NCBI GenBank assembly: GCA_030374805.1
Contig: JARGSG010000083.1
Location: 124,001-188,000, forward strand
From: Gracilaria gracilis
Taxonomy: Eukaryota > Rhodophyta > Florideophyceae > Gracilariales > Gracilariaceae
Length of the DNA stretch: 64,000 nt
Direction: 5' to 3'
Shown: in pieces, positions 29,686 to 41,320 of the stretch
How positions within the stretch are numbered: position 1 is the first letter of the stretch
Layout: every line of letters starts with the position of its first letter
Notes under the pieces: generated by a model
Database searches by the model: none
The model's input: the letters and a program-made list of their open reading frames with translations, nothing else
Told to the model about the DNA's origin: nothing
Made by a program: the position numbers and the translations under genes

Positions 29686-31773
29686 AAGAATGATTTCTCA
29701 ATTTACGTGAATGTAACTCTGGTTCAAGTCATAGAGAGTGTTAAAAACTTGCATCAAGTCCGTGTTTTTCGTCGACGGTAAGCTGCTTTTCGCTCTTCCC
29801 GAACAACAGGTCCTTCAAGATAAAATCAACTAGATGGCGTAAAGGGTAGTCCTTCGCTGGAAGCTTTCGGCCTACAGCGCGGCCTGCATGTATCGTACGT
29901 GGCTAAAGCACGCACTTCGATTCTCAGTGTACTTAGACTGGACTCAGGGCGACTCCTTCGCAGAGCGAGACTGTAGTAACATGATGGTGGATGAAATCTG
30001 GTTTTCTCCGGATGGAGGGGAAGGCAGGCTGACGCCCCATTTATATACTTTGTAGCGCTGCATCTAGATAGGGGACTAAGCTACAAGCTAGCTCCTGTCT
30101 CCTACCAGCGTGAGCTACAAGACGATCACGGTGATCAAAGGTGATTTGGCATGTAGTCTAACGTTATATTACAAACACTCTGATACCGAATTGAGAATAG
30201 TTTTTTGTTGGCTTGTGAGTTCCAGAGAACCAACGAGATAGCGCAGGAGGAAGAGCTGCTGGCTCGCTAGCTCTCTTTTGTACCATTAAAGCAGTAATTG
30301 AGAAGAACAAAGGGGGCGCTTTGAACACAAAGTGTATCAAAATGAAAGTGAGCTGGAAAAACCGATGTTTCAATATCGATGGACGCTCATCACAAAACTG
30401 GCTTATAGAGCGGCAGCCCGTTCCATCTTCGTGCAGAGCCAAGAATGCTTCACCATTAGAATGCTTCACCATTCTTGTGTGATTCATTTGACTACGTTAG
30501 CTTGTTTGGTTGAGTATTAACGATCCGACAACAGGAGATACAGGTCGATGGTCGATTCTATGCTTGACGAGCTGTCAGTTGCAGAGACTGTGCACACGCT
30601 TGTGTCATAAAGTTACCTTCCTTGGGAGGGTAATATGGTGCACCGCTTCATGTGGTACATTGGCAACCGACGAGCGCTGCATTTGGCTCGTACGCTCACG
30701 TTTTGGTTTTTGACTTCTCCAAAAAGACAAGCGTATGAGTGACGTGAGCACATGCCATTTTCTGGCTTTGCACCAATTTAATTAGCAAAAAACTTTGCGT
30801 TTCAATATTATGCCAGAAGCATTACTGTTTTAAGGACTATCAACCGTTTTGAAGGAGCACCACTTTGCCCGCCCCAGGAAGGTAGTATATGCTGGCAACA
30901 GCCTTGCCTGACGAAGGTACGAAGGTGAAGTTTGGTTCCCGAGTACCTTCGTACACGGGGCAAACGTGTTCCTTTCTTCGGACACATGCACACGTGGCTT
31001 TGTCGCGCGTGCCAGGGGGCTGCGGGAAATTCGATTAATAGAGATATTTAACCTATTAAATTGAAAACGTACTAAAGGAAAGCATTATACTCGTGTAAAT
31101 TGCCGTTTTCCTCCGTCACTCTGACAAATAGTCACTGTACGTGTAGGGTTTGTGATAATCTAAGCACTAAACGTCAAATGTGTCAGATATGCATCTTACG
31201 TCATTTTCAAAACTTTTCCAAACATGACTCTACTCCACTCCACCTCGACTTGGGGTGACTTTTCTCTTTCTGAAAAGGTAATTGATTCACATAATGGGAA
31301 AAAAAGCAGGGTTTTTCAAATCTAGGAATCAAATATGTTCTTTAGAACTAGACGCTAAGAATAGTACACACACTTTTGCTTCTAGCGCCAAGGAGACTAA
31401 GAAATTGTAAACTCAACTAAGCAACTTTTCATCAAATTAAGCTCCTTTTATCATTTTTGTGTCAAGATATATACATTTCTGGTAATGTATTTTGTTTCAA
31501 CAACACAGCACCCTTACGTACAGGTGTTTCTCATGAAACGAACATGTTTACATATTAATAGGGGTGTAACACTTCTTCTTGAATACTCTTGACACTAACT
31601 TGACTTAAGAAACATTTCGGCGTAGTCTACTTAACCTAAAGACATCCTGGTAATGTTTAGGGTAACTTACACAAAGTTGTTACCAATGGTAATACTGCAC
31701 AAAATTCTTACAGTATTTAAGAGAAAAACTTGTAATTTGGAAGTATGTAACAGCGTTACACTTCCAGTTAACG
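29686..31773. other. Gene-free spacer
   Basis: It is AT-rich, with many short homopolymer runs, and no frame has protein-like composition. No clear repeat apart from the MITE at its right end. Confidence 0.5.
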
Positions 31774-31776
31774 TAA

Positions 31777-32078
31777 GGGCATCCCCACTCGTGTGACTAA
31801 ATCCCAAATCTTATTTCTACCGGTCTTGTAGGGGCTCAACAGGGGCGCGCGTTTACTCAGCCCAGCCCAAACACAGTAGATCTGGCCCAAAAGTGCCTCG
31901 TTTTAGTCCGGAATCCCTAAAAAATCAATCAAAACGACGTTTCGGGCTGGCGTTTCAGATGGGTGCTGCCACACATGCCACGTGGTCGCCAGATTTGCAA
32001 CGTGGAAGCAGTTCTGCCCCTGAAGTACACCGGCTACTGTTTTAGGATAGGATTTGGTCTCAACCGGTGGGGATGCCC
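31777..32078 (-). mobile_element. MITE copy 2, Harbinger-like (302 bp), inverted
   Basis: The termini are the same as copy 1 (GGGCATCCCCAC/GTGGGGATGCCC), flanked by TAA (31774-31776 and 32079-32081). Its reverse complement aligns along the whole of copy 1 except for the 134-bp segment that it lacks. Scattered substitutions and small indels separate the two. Confidence 0.85.
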
Positions 32079-32081
32079 TAA

Positions 32082-34254
32082 GGCAACAAAGTTTGGGTCT
32101 TGTCAGAAGAGAAATGTTTTATCCAATATCCACATTACACCATCTTTCCCGCATCCCCCAGAAACACAACACAATTATTGTTTTGTGTAATTCCTGTTTT
32201 CCCCTTTTCATTGCCACGTTGCTTGTTTGATTGGTTCAAAACCCGACTTGGTTCCAACTGGACCCCAACAAGGAAAGCGGCGCTGCGCGCCTGTGCTGGT
32301 CAACTTTTCTCGTTGCCAGTTGCCACTCCAAGCAAATTCTTTTCTTCCCGGCTGCCCGTGAATGAGCAGTCATCCCCCAGTTGAACGACGGCGCGGCCAC
32401 TTCGCATGTCCGTGAGAAGGCTAACGCCAACGACCAACGCCAACGGCCAGGAAACTGCTCTTCATAGAAAACCGTACACAATCTTGTGATGATTTTAGAG
32501 AGAGGGCACGTGCAGAACAAAAGAATGTAACCCTATTCGAACGCTGCCAAGAAGATTAGCATCGCGGAGCTTTAGTAAGCGCATTCTAAACAAGTACTCG
32601 GCTAGTTCAGTTCCTTGCTGGCGGGTTTTGGAAAGAGGAGGCATTTAAGGGTTCCTGGAGTTAAACGTAGAACAAAGGTAGCGTTACCACATACAATGAC
32701 AACAGTCGCTCTTTGCCGCAAGTTCCTGCCTTACGCAATGGAGGCATACTGTGTAGCTTTAGCATTGATGAGAAAATAGGTTTCCCACAGTACGGTGGCA
32801 CAACGGGTGGTTCGGAATATTCAGGCGTGTATGCAGCGAAAGACACGAAAGCGCAGATGACAACAATCATGGAAGCCACTTCGGTCCACAGCTGGTATAA
32901 GCCGTGCAGAGAAACGTCGGAGCACAAGAGCTGGCGAAAGCTTGCGAGCAGTTTCCGTGGGCTCCAAATTCAAACTTTGCCTTCTCCATCAACAGCGCGA
33001 CATCCTACTCTGCACGCAACCAAACAAAGCCAAAACCGATACCTTAACTTTGCAACGCAGTCATTGTAGCAATGTGGCAACTAGATCTCTTCTAACAACT
33101 TAAAACAACTTTCCGATTCACCCTCTTCAAATGGCTTAGGTTATATGACTAAAATTTTTATGTAGCATTCCGACGAAAGATTTCTTGGGGACAATGGCCA
33201 ACATTTTTCTAACTGAAGCAATGCTCATTTCAAAGTAATTCCGTATCTGGTTTAAAATATATCACTTGACGTAATGGATTTTGCTGGAATGCAAGTACAA
33301 AACGAGGTTTTGCCGGAACAAAATCCAGCTTCAGTAAACAAGCGGTCATTAGACAAAGGCTTCGCCTCACTGGCTACTACAGTATGGGCTGAGCAGCCCG
33401 TCTTACAGCATAGAGGCATCGTCATCGGGCTAGTTACAACAAGCGCTAGTCCGGGAACGTTTTACTTTACTGATTCCCTTTTTCTAATCCATGAAGAACA
33501 ACTCCTTTGAAACTGTACCTTTGTCGTACCGATAGCCCTTATCTTGAACCATGTTGAAATATTGACCAACGATACAGCTTTGAAAGCTGTGAATAAACCA
33601 AAAAAATGATTTAACAGCTACCGTAGAATAGCAAAGCCTCCGAAACACAAGAATCCTACATATCAAGACCGTTCGATATGAGACTTGTTGCCGGAAAGTA
33701 TTACTGACTCACCTTATCCCCATGCAAGCTCAAGGCTTGGCCACTTGATCTGACACGCATGACCAACATGTGGATGTAATATGTTGTCAAGTACGGCATT
33801 CGATGCACATGTGATATGCATCGAAGGCCGTTCTTTCCTTGCTTTAGTCTTCCTTCTCAATCTTCAGCTCAAAGCTGCTACCTTCCACGAACGATAGTGT
33901 AGAAACGCATGCATGCGATATATGACAATCTCCGAAATGGAAGCCCCTTTGTTTAACTTCATTCTGTGATTGCAAACTGTTCAGAACTTCACTTCGGTAA
34001 CCATACATGGAGCATTTCTCATGTCGATTTCTACGACCATCTCTCCTCCTACACTTTTCAATGCCTTGTCAATTCTTCCCGATGTATGCTCTTGAAATCG
34101 ATCTCGACCCAATCCTTTCAAGCGCCTATAAGAAGGTGACTTGCTTCCCCTTCCTTTCCAGTGTGTCTCCAAATTGGAAGCACGGCAACTCGAGCGTCTC
34201 TGAGTTGATCCATTTCGTTATTCATCCTTCTTTAAGTTCGCTCGGACTGTAAGA
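32082..34254. other. Gene-free spacer upstream of the peroxidase
   Basis: Overlapping frames at 32713-33069 (+) and 32661-32927 (-) are short and unsupported. The 200 bases before the peroxidase ATG are pyrimidine-rich (CTTCCCCTTCCTTTCC) and probably hold its promoter; no TATA box is obvious. Confidence 0.45.
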
Positions 34255-35931
34255 ATGTCTCTCTATGCTGTGCTTCTGACGGCTGTCTTAATCGGAGTTG
34301 CATCCGCGCAACAGCCATTCACTAATGTGCGCGGCAAAGATGCATTTAGTTTCCGTCCCCTCCCGCCGCGAAGAGGTCCACTCCGCGCTTTCCCCGATCC
34401 TGAATGTACTGGCCTAACCTTCCGCACGCTGACGGGAAGGTGCACTTCTATAATAGACCCGACTCTTGGAGAAGCTCGCCGTGCTCAGTTCAGTTATTTC
34501 GATGTCAACTCCGCCGTGTTTGATGGAGATGGATTACCAAGCCCGCGGGAGGTGTCAAATGTTGTGATTGAACAGGAAGGAGATACTTCTAACTCTCGAG
34601 GACTCAACGAAATGTTCACCTTCTTTGGGGCGTTCGTAGATCACGATTTCGCTTTCACTCCTGTAGCTCCAGACGAACAGATGGATATTGCGATTCCTGA
34701 AGGTGATCCGATACTCTCAGTACCTTCTCTCAAGTTCTTCCGGTCCGAACGTGCCAAGGTCAGTGATTCTTCCAACATCGAACGTCCGATCACTCTCACT
34801 TCCTCTGCGCTTGATTTGTCCATGGTTTACGGAAATGATGACGAGCGAAACGCTTTCATCCGCTTGGAAGGCGACTGTCGTCTTAGAACGCAGGGTGATA
34901 AGCTTCTACCGTTGAATACTGAGGGTTTTGTGAATGCGCCTAACAACTCGCCCGGTTTCTTCGTTGCAGGCGACATACGAGTGAATGAGACTCCCATGAT
35001 TGCTGTCATGCATACCATATGGGTGCGTGAACACAACAATATCTGTGACTTGTTGGAGTCGGATCTTGGACCACTCGGAACCGACTCAGATGAGCTCTAC
35101 GAGGTGGCACGAGCCGTGACGATTGCGGAATACCAAAAAATCCTGTTCGAAGAATGGCTTCCGGCGATCTTGGGCTCTGGAGTTGCGCCGTACCGGGGAT
35201 ATCGACGAGATGTAGACCCTACGGTGAGTGTGGAATTCACTACAGCTGGTTTCCGATTCGGACATACTCTGGTGGGAGCTGATGTTTCACGCATTGATGC
35301 GCAAGGCAGGGTGTTGGATCCGATTCCAGCGGAAGACATGTTTTTCATGCCCAGCACAGAGTTCACTTCTCAGAAACTGGACGAATTTATTCGCGGAGCT
35401 GCTGCAACGCTCGCACAGGAGTTTGATGAGAAGGTAGTGGACATTCTACGAAACTTCTTGTTCAAAAACGTTCCCGATCAAGACGGGTTGGACCTGATTT
35501 CGCTCAACCTACAGCGCTCACGAGACCATAACCTTGTGAGATTCAACGACCTTCGTGAACTGTTCGTGGGTTCAAGAGCGACTACCTTTGAAGAGATTTC
35601 CACAAGCGCGGCCGAAAACCTGAGGGCTGTGTACGGAGATGTGGACAACGTGGAGGCTTGGGTGGGACTGGTTGCCGAGAACAAGGCAAATGGATCTGGA
35701 GCGGGGCCAACTCTTGGTGCGTTGCTGCGTACAGAGTTCGAACGGCTTCGCGATGGCGATCAATTCTTCTTCCAGAGCGTTGGTCGGTTCCCCGTTAGTG
35801 TGCGGGTGCGGTTCCCACGAATCAATGCAGAGTTGTTCGGATCACAGCCGTTGTTCAACAAGATTTTATTGCGCACTACCGGTGTGAGTGCTTCGAATTT
35901 GGATGCTGCACGAAATGCTTTCCTTATCTGA
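34255..35931 (+). CDS. Animal-type haem peroxidase, secreted
   Basis: This 558-residue intronless gene encodes a peroxidase of the animal (myeloperoxidase/peroxinectin) superfamily, which oxidises substrates with H2O2. A signal peptide covers about residues 1-18. The distal motif is FFGAFVDHDFAFTP with distal His130 and adjacent Ca-binding Asp129; the usual distal Gln is Ala126. Arg242 and Glu245 (IRVNETP) match the distal Arg and the haem-linking Glu; Thr246 replaces the Met used by myeloperoxidase. The AVMHTIWVREHN helix is intact. The proximal His is His337 (FRFGHTL), supported by Asn418 in LNLQRSRDHN. The enzyme is probably extracellular, in oxidative defence or halogen metabolism. The missing Gln may alter halide use. 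The length fits the core peroxidase domain with little extra. Confidence 0.95.
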   Translation: MSLYAVLLTAVLIGVASAQQPFTNVRGKDAFSFRPLPPRRGPLRAFPDPECTGLTFRTLTGRCTSIIDPTLGEARRAQFSYFDVNSAVFDGDGLPSPREVSNVVIEQEGDTSNSRGLNEMFTFFGAFVDHDFAFTPVAPDEQMDIAIPEGDPILSVPSLKFFRSERAKVSDSSNIERPITLTSSALDLSMVYGNDDERNAFIRLEGDCRLRTQGDKLLPLNTEGFVNAPNNSPGFFVAGDIRVNETPMIAVMHTIWVREHNNICDLLESDLGPLGTDSDELYEVARAVTIAEYQKILFEEWLPAILGSGVAPYRGYRRDVDPTVSVEFTTAGFRFGHTLVGADVSRIDAQGRVLDPIPAEDMFFMPSTEFTSQKLDEFIRGAAATLAQEFDEKVVDILRNFLFKNVPDQDGLDLISLNLQRSRDHNLVRFNDLRELFVGSRATTFEEISTSAAENLRAVYGDVDNVEAWVGLVAENKANGSGAGPTLGALLRTEFERLRDGDQFFFQSVGRFPVSVRVRFPRINAELFGSQPLFNKILLRTTGVSASNLDAARNAFLI

Positions 35932-37399
35932 GGAGCTTAGGGTAGATTGGCATGATCTACCTTGTCTTTTGCTTTGAGGGTTTGCTGTTGCCGTCAACCA
36001 CACCGGCAACGTACAGTGGCATTTCTATATCCTTCTTATGCAATGCTTTTGAACGTAGCTTAGGAATGTGGTTGTATCGAATGCGTGGCGCCAACAAAGA
36101 TGTCAGTTCAGATCCTACACATGACTAAAGAGTGAACTTTTTTGCAGACGAAAGAGCCACGTCAAATTGATGCGTGGCACTGCCACGCGAGCTAATACTA
36201 CTCACCATTGATCGGGCAAGTATGAACTACATCGTTCACTGGTTCACTAGGGTTATGTTAGTAGTGGAAGGAGGGCAACGTACAAGGGTGAGACATCGGT
36301 ATTGTTGAACCGATACTGTAATGCCCACGAAGATGATCGACAGTTTGCTAATTCAAACTTTGAATGAGCATTCTCCAATATTTGAATTTTGAATTTAAAT
36401 GTAACCACTCAGTTTTGCCAAAATTGACCATGTTCACTTCCCTTGGAAATCTGATGGTGTCTATGTACATTCTTCTGAAGGTGTTTTTCATCACGCTACC
36501 CTCCCATTCCCTCAACATTAACTCCCGCGACATCGCCATCACCGCCACCGCCCCCACAACCACCAGGCGGCCGCCGCCGCAGCTGCTACGCCCATCACGC
36601 CCAGTCACGGGCGGCTACACAATATGTCCAGGGCCCCTTCCAGCGTAGGGTTGGCCACAGCGTTAAGTAGGCACGGTGAAAACTCCCTCAACACCGCCGA
36701 CAGCGCTGACATCACCACCTTTACGTGGAGGAACTGCGCGAGACGGATATCTTGGTCAAGAAGCCGAGTCTTGATAAAAGGCAGTACTGCGAAAGTTGCC
36801 ATCATCTGCGTTCTATTTTGTGCATGGTTGTTCTTGGCGTTTTTGAATGTTTCACAGTGGCGCCGCGATGTAACGCGAATGCAGATCCACAAGAATTGAT
36901 CATCGCCTTGGAGTGGGAACAGTGATGTGACACACTGAACGCGCAACGTTTTGCTTTGCGGTGCAGCAGAGCAGTATGAGCACATGCTTTGTCTTAGTGT
37001 CCCACAATTCCCGATCGGTCTGAGAGCTTAATATGAGAGAGAAACAAGAAAAAATTAATGAACGGTCGTCTCATGAACACATATTTCAATCACCATTCAC
37101 TTGTTTACCACTTCTGTTGCCCGAGCCATAATATATTGAATATGTTCCATATTCATAAAGAAAAGGCGTTGCCCATCGGTTATTATGACTACCGGCCAGT
37201 ATCAACTCGATTGGCGTCTGTCTCCTTTCCCTTCCCAACTCATGATCGGATCACAAACGTGAAATACCATATACAATGTATAAGCTCCATGTACAGCAAA
37301 TTCAAACTGAACAACGTAAACCACAAATACACCTTCATTGCTCTCAGAAATCTCATTAGCACTTGTATATATCTACCTCCTTCTATGTAGCCGACGAAC
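35932..37399. other. Gene-free spacer
   Basis: No convincing gene is visible. Overlapping short frames near 36350-36990 on both strands are not protein-like. Confidence 0.45.
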
Positions 37400-38959
37400 A
37401 TGTGCACCTCATTCAAAGTTCGCAAACACATCCACACAAAAATGACTAGTAACAATCCTCGTCCCGATGTCAGCATCCCTTTCTTTCAAAGCTCAGAATA
37501 CAACCCAATTGATTTTCACACCGACTCTGATGAAGCCGCTGTTAGCGATTCTTCTGAAAGTGTTCCTTCCCATCCCTTTTTGCGTCTCAATAGACTCCTC
37601 CCGGTATGGAAAAGATGCAAGTCCGACCTAGAAACGCACACAGGAAAGAAGCTCAGTATCTCTTTGGAGCCGAAGGCCATGTTATCGCTGCCGCTCGCCT
37701 CCAAAGAGAAGCGCGTCGTCGAAGATATCAACACTATCTTACATCGATGCGAACCAGGTTTCTACAATTTGGGTAACACTTGTTATCTCAATGCCTCTCT
37801 ACAGTGTTTGCTTCATTGCCGACAATTTGTTCAGCTCGTCAAGGACCACGGCATGCACCTCAATGCTCCTCTCCATCACACACAATTCTGTGTGCTTGAT
37901 CAGATGTACGAACTTGTTCAAACTTACTACCATCAAAACGCACCACAGGCCCTTAGCCTTCAAGTATTCGTGCAGAATATCAAAACGTTTTGCCCTTCCT
38001 TTGAGCCCGGGCATCAGCAAGATGCCGATGAATTCATCCAACTTCTCTTTCAGGGACTCGATGATGTGCAGTGCAAAGGCTGTGCTGATCATCCGCTCGC
38101 ACAACATCATCATTACCCAGGTGAGATCGGTCTTCTAGTGAGGGATTCTGTTGTTGGCTACATGAACGTTACCATTACATGTGCTACTTGTCATCAGTCT
38201 AGGACAAGTAGAACAGTCTTCACCAAACTTTCTGTCCCCACTGAATCTGTGGCATCAGTGCCGGCTTCAATCGACACCATTATGAAGGATGAAGTGCTCG
38301 AAGGCTCAAATGCTTACCAGTGCCCTTATTGTCAAGCATTGTCGATGGCTGTTGTTAGCAAAAAAATTGATGAAGCTCCCAATCTGCTCATCGTACAACT
38401 GAACCGGTTTAACTCACTTGACAAGGTGGATAAGTTTATCCCATATCCACAAGTTCTTGATATTCGTCATCATGTTAGCGAGCAAATTCACAACGACGGC
38501 TATGAGCTGGTCTCTGTGCTCACCCATCATGGCCCATCCAAGACTTTTGGCCATTATACTGCAGATCTCAAGTGCTTCGATGGCCATTGGTGTCATTCCG
38601 ATGACCACAAGCGCATGAAAATCAAACCCATGATGGGACTGAGCAACAAGGCTTATATGCTGTTCTACCAAAAGAGATTACCGCTGTTGCAAACCAATGG
38701 CCTAGCGGAGAGTTCAGCAGCAGCGGAGGTGCTGGAGAGTGCGGGAGAAAGAGTGACGGACAAGAAAGAAGGAAGCATTGAGAATAAGCCAACGCCCATA
38801 TTGGAGGAGGAAGACAGTACAGAAGGCGATAATAGTAGTGTGGCGGATGTAGTCAACTACGAAGAATTTATTGGAGGTGATGAAATGGTTGAGAGCCCTT
38901 ATATTATTGAGACACCTCCACCTCGGAGGAAAGCCAAGTCCTGCTGTACTATAGCTTAG
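37400..38959 (+). CDS. Ubiquitin-specific protease (USP, peptidase C19) with C-terminal CaaX-like motif
   Basis: This 519-residue intronless gene encodes a deubiquitinase that cleaves ubiquitin from substrates. The first 110 residues are variable. The Cys box GFYNLGNTCYLNASLQ gives nucleophile Cys128. The GHQQDADEF box is at 204-212. A zinc ribbon is formed by Cys261/264 (CATC) and Cys308/311 (CPYC). The His box is FGHYTADL with His385, followed by Asp401/402 (HSDDHK). The catalytic domain ends near 427. An acidic Ser/Glu-rich tail follows and ends RRKAKSCCTIA: a basic patch plus CTIA, which fits a CaaX prenylation box (Cys516) next to a possible palmitoylated Cys515. This suggests membrane attachment. 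A second in-frame ATG at 37442 could be the start. Confidence 0.95.
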   Translation: MCTSFKVRKHIHTKMTSNNPRPDVSIPFFQSSEYNPIDFHTDSDEAAVSDSSESVPSHPFLRLNRLLPVWKRCKSDLETHTGKKLSISLEPKAMLSLPLASKEKRVVEDINTILHRCEPGFYNLGNTCYLNASLQCLLHCRQFVQLVKDHGMHLNAPLHHTQFCVLDQMYELVQTYYHQNAPQALSLQVFVQNIKTFCPSFEPGHQQDADEFIQLLFQGLDDVQCKGCADHPLAQHHHYPGEIGLLVRDSVVGYMNVTITCATCHQSRTSRTVFTKLSVPTESVASVPASIDTIMKDEVLEGSNAYQCPYCQALSMAVVSKKIDEAPNLLIVQLNRFNSLDKVDKFIPYPQVLDIRHHVSEQIHNDGYELVSVLTHHGPSKTFGHYTADLKCFDGHWCHSDDHKRMKIKPMMGLSNKAYMLFYQKRLPLLQTNGLAESSAAAEVLESAGERVTDKKEGSIENKPTPILEEEDSTEGDNSSVADVVNYEEFIGGDEMVESPYIIETPPPRRKAKSCCTIA

Positions 38960-40923
38960 AAACAAAAGTAAGAATGAATATGTCAGCAAAAACGGATCTT
39001 TGTGTAAACTAAGTTATCTCTCTAGTGCAACGCGACTACGGCAACATCGCAGTTTCCTTATAGCAAAGCTCTATGAGCTTGAGCAAAACACCTTTAATCC
39101 AATCTAGATCTCCTTCTACAGAAAATCTGCTTATATACAGGGTAGTACCTATCCTCTCATTTTCGGGATCTCGCAGAAGAATCTGGCAGAATCCCTGTTT
39201 TGGCCACGTAAAAATAAAATTCAAAAAGCTTCTCATATATTATTAGCATTATTACGCTCAACGGCCGCAGCCAGAACGTTTACTAGAAGAAGAACCAATG
39301 CTATTGTAGCAGTTTTTGGAATATCTCCATCGTGGAGATGCGTTCTTTCGCAGTGGGGATGGCACGCTTGAGGTGCCTCTTGATTACTTTCAGAGCGACA
39401 GTCTCTCGTCGTCTGTCCTCAATGCGCAGTAGAACCAGACCAACCTCGGTCGAAAAATGGTGCGGGAGGGAGGGAATTTAAGGAACTTTTCGTTCCGCCA
39501 GAAGTAGATGCAAGAATGAAATTGGCGGAGTGCGGTGCAGATGGCCTGCAGACTCAGGCGACGAAGAGGAGTTAGAGAGACTGCAGTGGGTGAAAGTGAA
39601 ACAATTAGTAGCCACTGAGCCCCGGGAGCTCTCGACAGCTGAGATCTCCAAAACAAGCCACCCACAATACATGGGTTGCACTACCTACCCAGACAAATTC
39701 CAGTTAGGACAAATTCAGAGCGCATATGCGCATGTCCATACGTCTTGCTCCCGTCTTTCGCTCCAATAAAACCCCATCTGTGATTCTTCCAATGGGATAT
39801 TTTACATTTTACGCTTGAAAATGCGCCGTGTCACACGATGTATTTGGCTGCCTTATTGAACACACAGTCCGTTTGGATCATGTCTGTGCCAACAAATAAG
39901 AAATAAGAACGAGAGGAAAAAACGCATCTAGATTGTTTTAAATTTTGGATACGCTCTCTGGTTGAAACCAAAAATGCTTTTTTCTTGACAACCTTCTACA
40001 ATAGTTTCTCCTCTTCGTACCAATTGTTTGGTAGTGTCAATTAGCATTTTTTTTATAGAAAAAATTTCAACCTTTGTAATAGCGAAAGCACAGTTCTAAA
40101 AGAAGTTTTGTGAATTAGAAAAAACTAAAGATTTTTAGCAAAGATATTTAAAATATCTTTGAAACTAATAAGACATCTAAAGTGTTCGCAAAAGAGCTTT
40201 GCGGCCTTTTTCTCCGAGAAGCCAGCTTTTCGAAGCACTGATCTCTTGTCAGGCGGAGTAGGCCCCCGCAACCGCTTCCTGACTCTCCTCAGAGAAGAAA
40301 ATCCCAAGACTTCTATGAAACAATTCCTGATCGCAAAGCTTTGCTGTTGCGGGGGGCAGAGGGAATTCTTTAAAGTGCCTAATTGCATGGAGACTCGGGA
40401 ACGGCTTATTTTCTCAATAGATCTCTTCACCTCTGTTAGTAACAGCTAGCAAACCAGAAAAACATATGCGACATCAACAAGCCTAAAACACTGATATTTT
40501 TATTAATGACAAAAATTATCATTTTCTACGAGAGAACTGAGCTCCTCGGAGCGTTGAATCATTTTGTACGCCGTAGTAACTTTATATGTATTATTGCCTT
40601 CTTACGTTAGGCTTCTTTGGTAAGCCTTTATTATTCCAAGAGATATCCGCAGCCAAAATATTCCCCTCCCACCCACACATTATTGGCTGCTTATCAGTCT
40701 GTTCTATAGCGCTAGGGGCAATGGCGACGAACAATTATCGCCCTGAGATAAGAAGCACCTAAAGTGTGCGTTCCCGAAAGCGAAAGAACGCAGGCACCTG
40801 AAAGAGTTAGGTGTTCTCCAAAAAAACTTTACCTTTGCATAGAACAAAACCTCATGTAGTAGAACAAACGAGGCCATTCAGAAAGACGGTAATCGCCATG
40901 TAGAGGTTGAAGTCGGAGGGCAG
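38960..40923. other. Gene-free spacer
   Basis: No convincing gene. Near 39741-39772 the sequence CTTGCTCCCGTCTTTCGCTCCAATAAA resembles 55553-55580 beyond the copia element, perhaps ends of an old repeat. The part 39900-40160 is AT-rich. Confidence 0.4.
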
Positions 40924-40928
40924 AAAGC

Positions 40929-41240
40929 TGTAGCGACACTGACGCCGCCTGCACGAGCAGTCTTGTGAGACTGTGTACTGCACAGACAACTTGTATCTGG
41001 CAAACTCGTGCGGTGACTACCATCTGACATGTGTAGTGCAGCGCGTTGCGGTCTCAGGGCGTTCCACAACGGATCAACATCCATGCCGTTCTTAACAAAG
41101 ATTTAGAGCACGCATGGAACACAATAGCTGTGTATTCATTCTTCATGGTAGACTATAAAACACAGCTAGACACTCAATAAACCGAAGAGAAAAGCAATTC
41201 CTTGGACACCTTCTCATCTCAGTCCATCCCTATTTCAACA
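40929..41240 (+). repeat. 5' LTR of Copia-B (312 bp)
   Basis: The LTR runs TGTAGCGACACTG to TATTTCAACA. TATAAAACACAGC near 41154 is a plausible promoter TATA box and CAATAAACC near 41176 a plausible polyadenylation signal. Confidence 0.93.
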
Positions 41241-41253
41241 GGTTATCGGGCCC
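41241..41253 (+). promoter_or_regulatory. Primer-binding site of Copia-B, half-tRNA type
   Basis: GGTTATCGGGCCC follows the LTR directly. It resembles the Copia-A site (GTTATGGGCCC) with one extra or changed base, so it probably pairs with the same initiator tRNA-Met anticodon arm. Confidence 0.5.
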
Positions 41254-41320
41254 CTACACGCACAGTCAACAAGTTCAACTTCTACGTTTTCCCACTTTGA
41301 CATGCCGTAGCTAATCGAGG

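Noticed and set aside
32661-33069. Overlapping short ORFs on both strands as a host gene
   Set aside because: Neither frame shows a domain, signal peptide or convincing composition.
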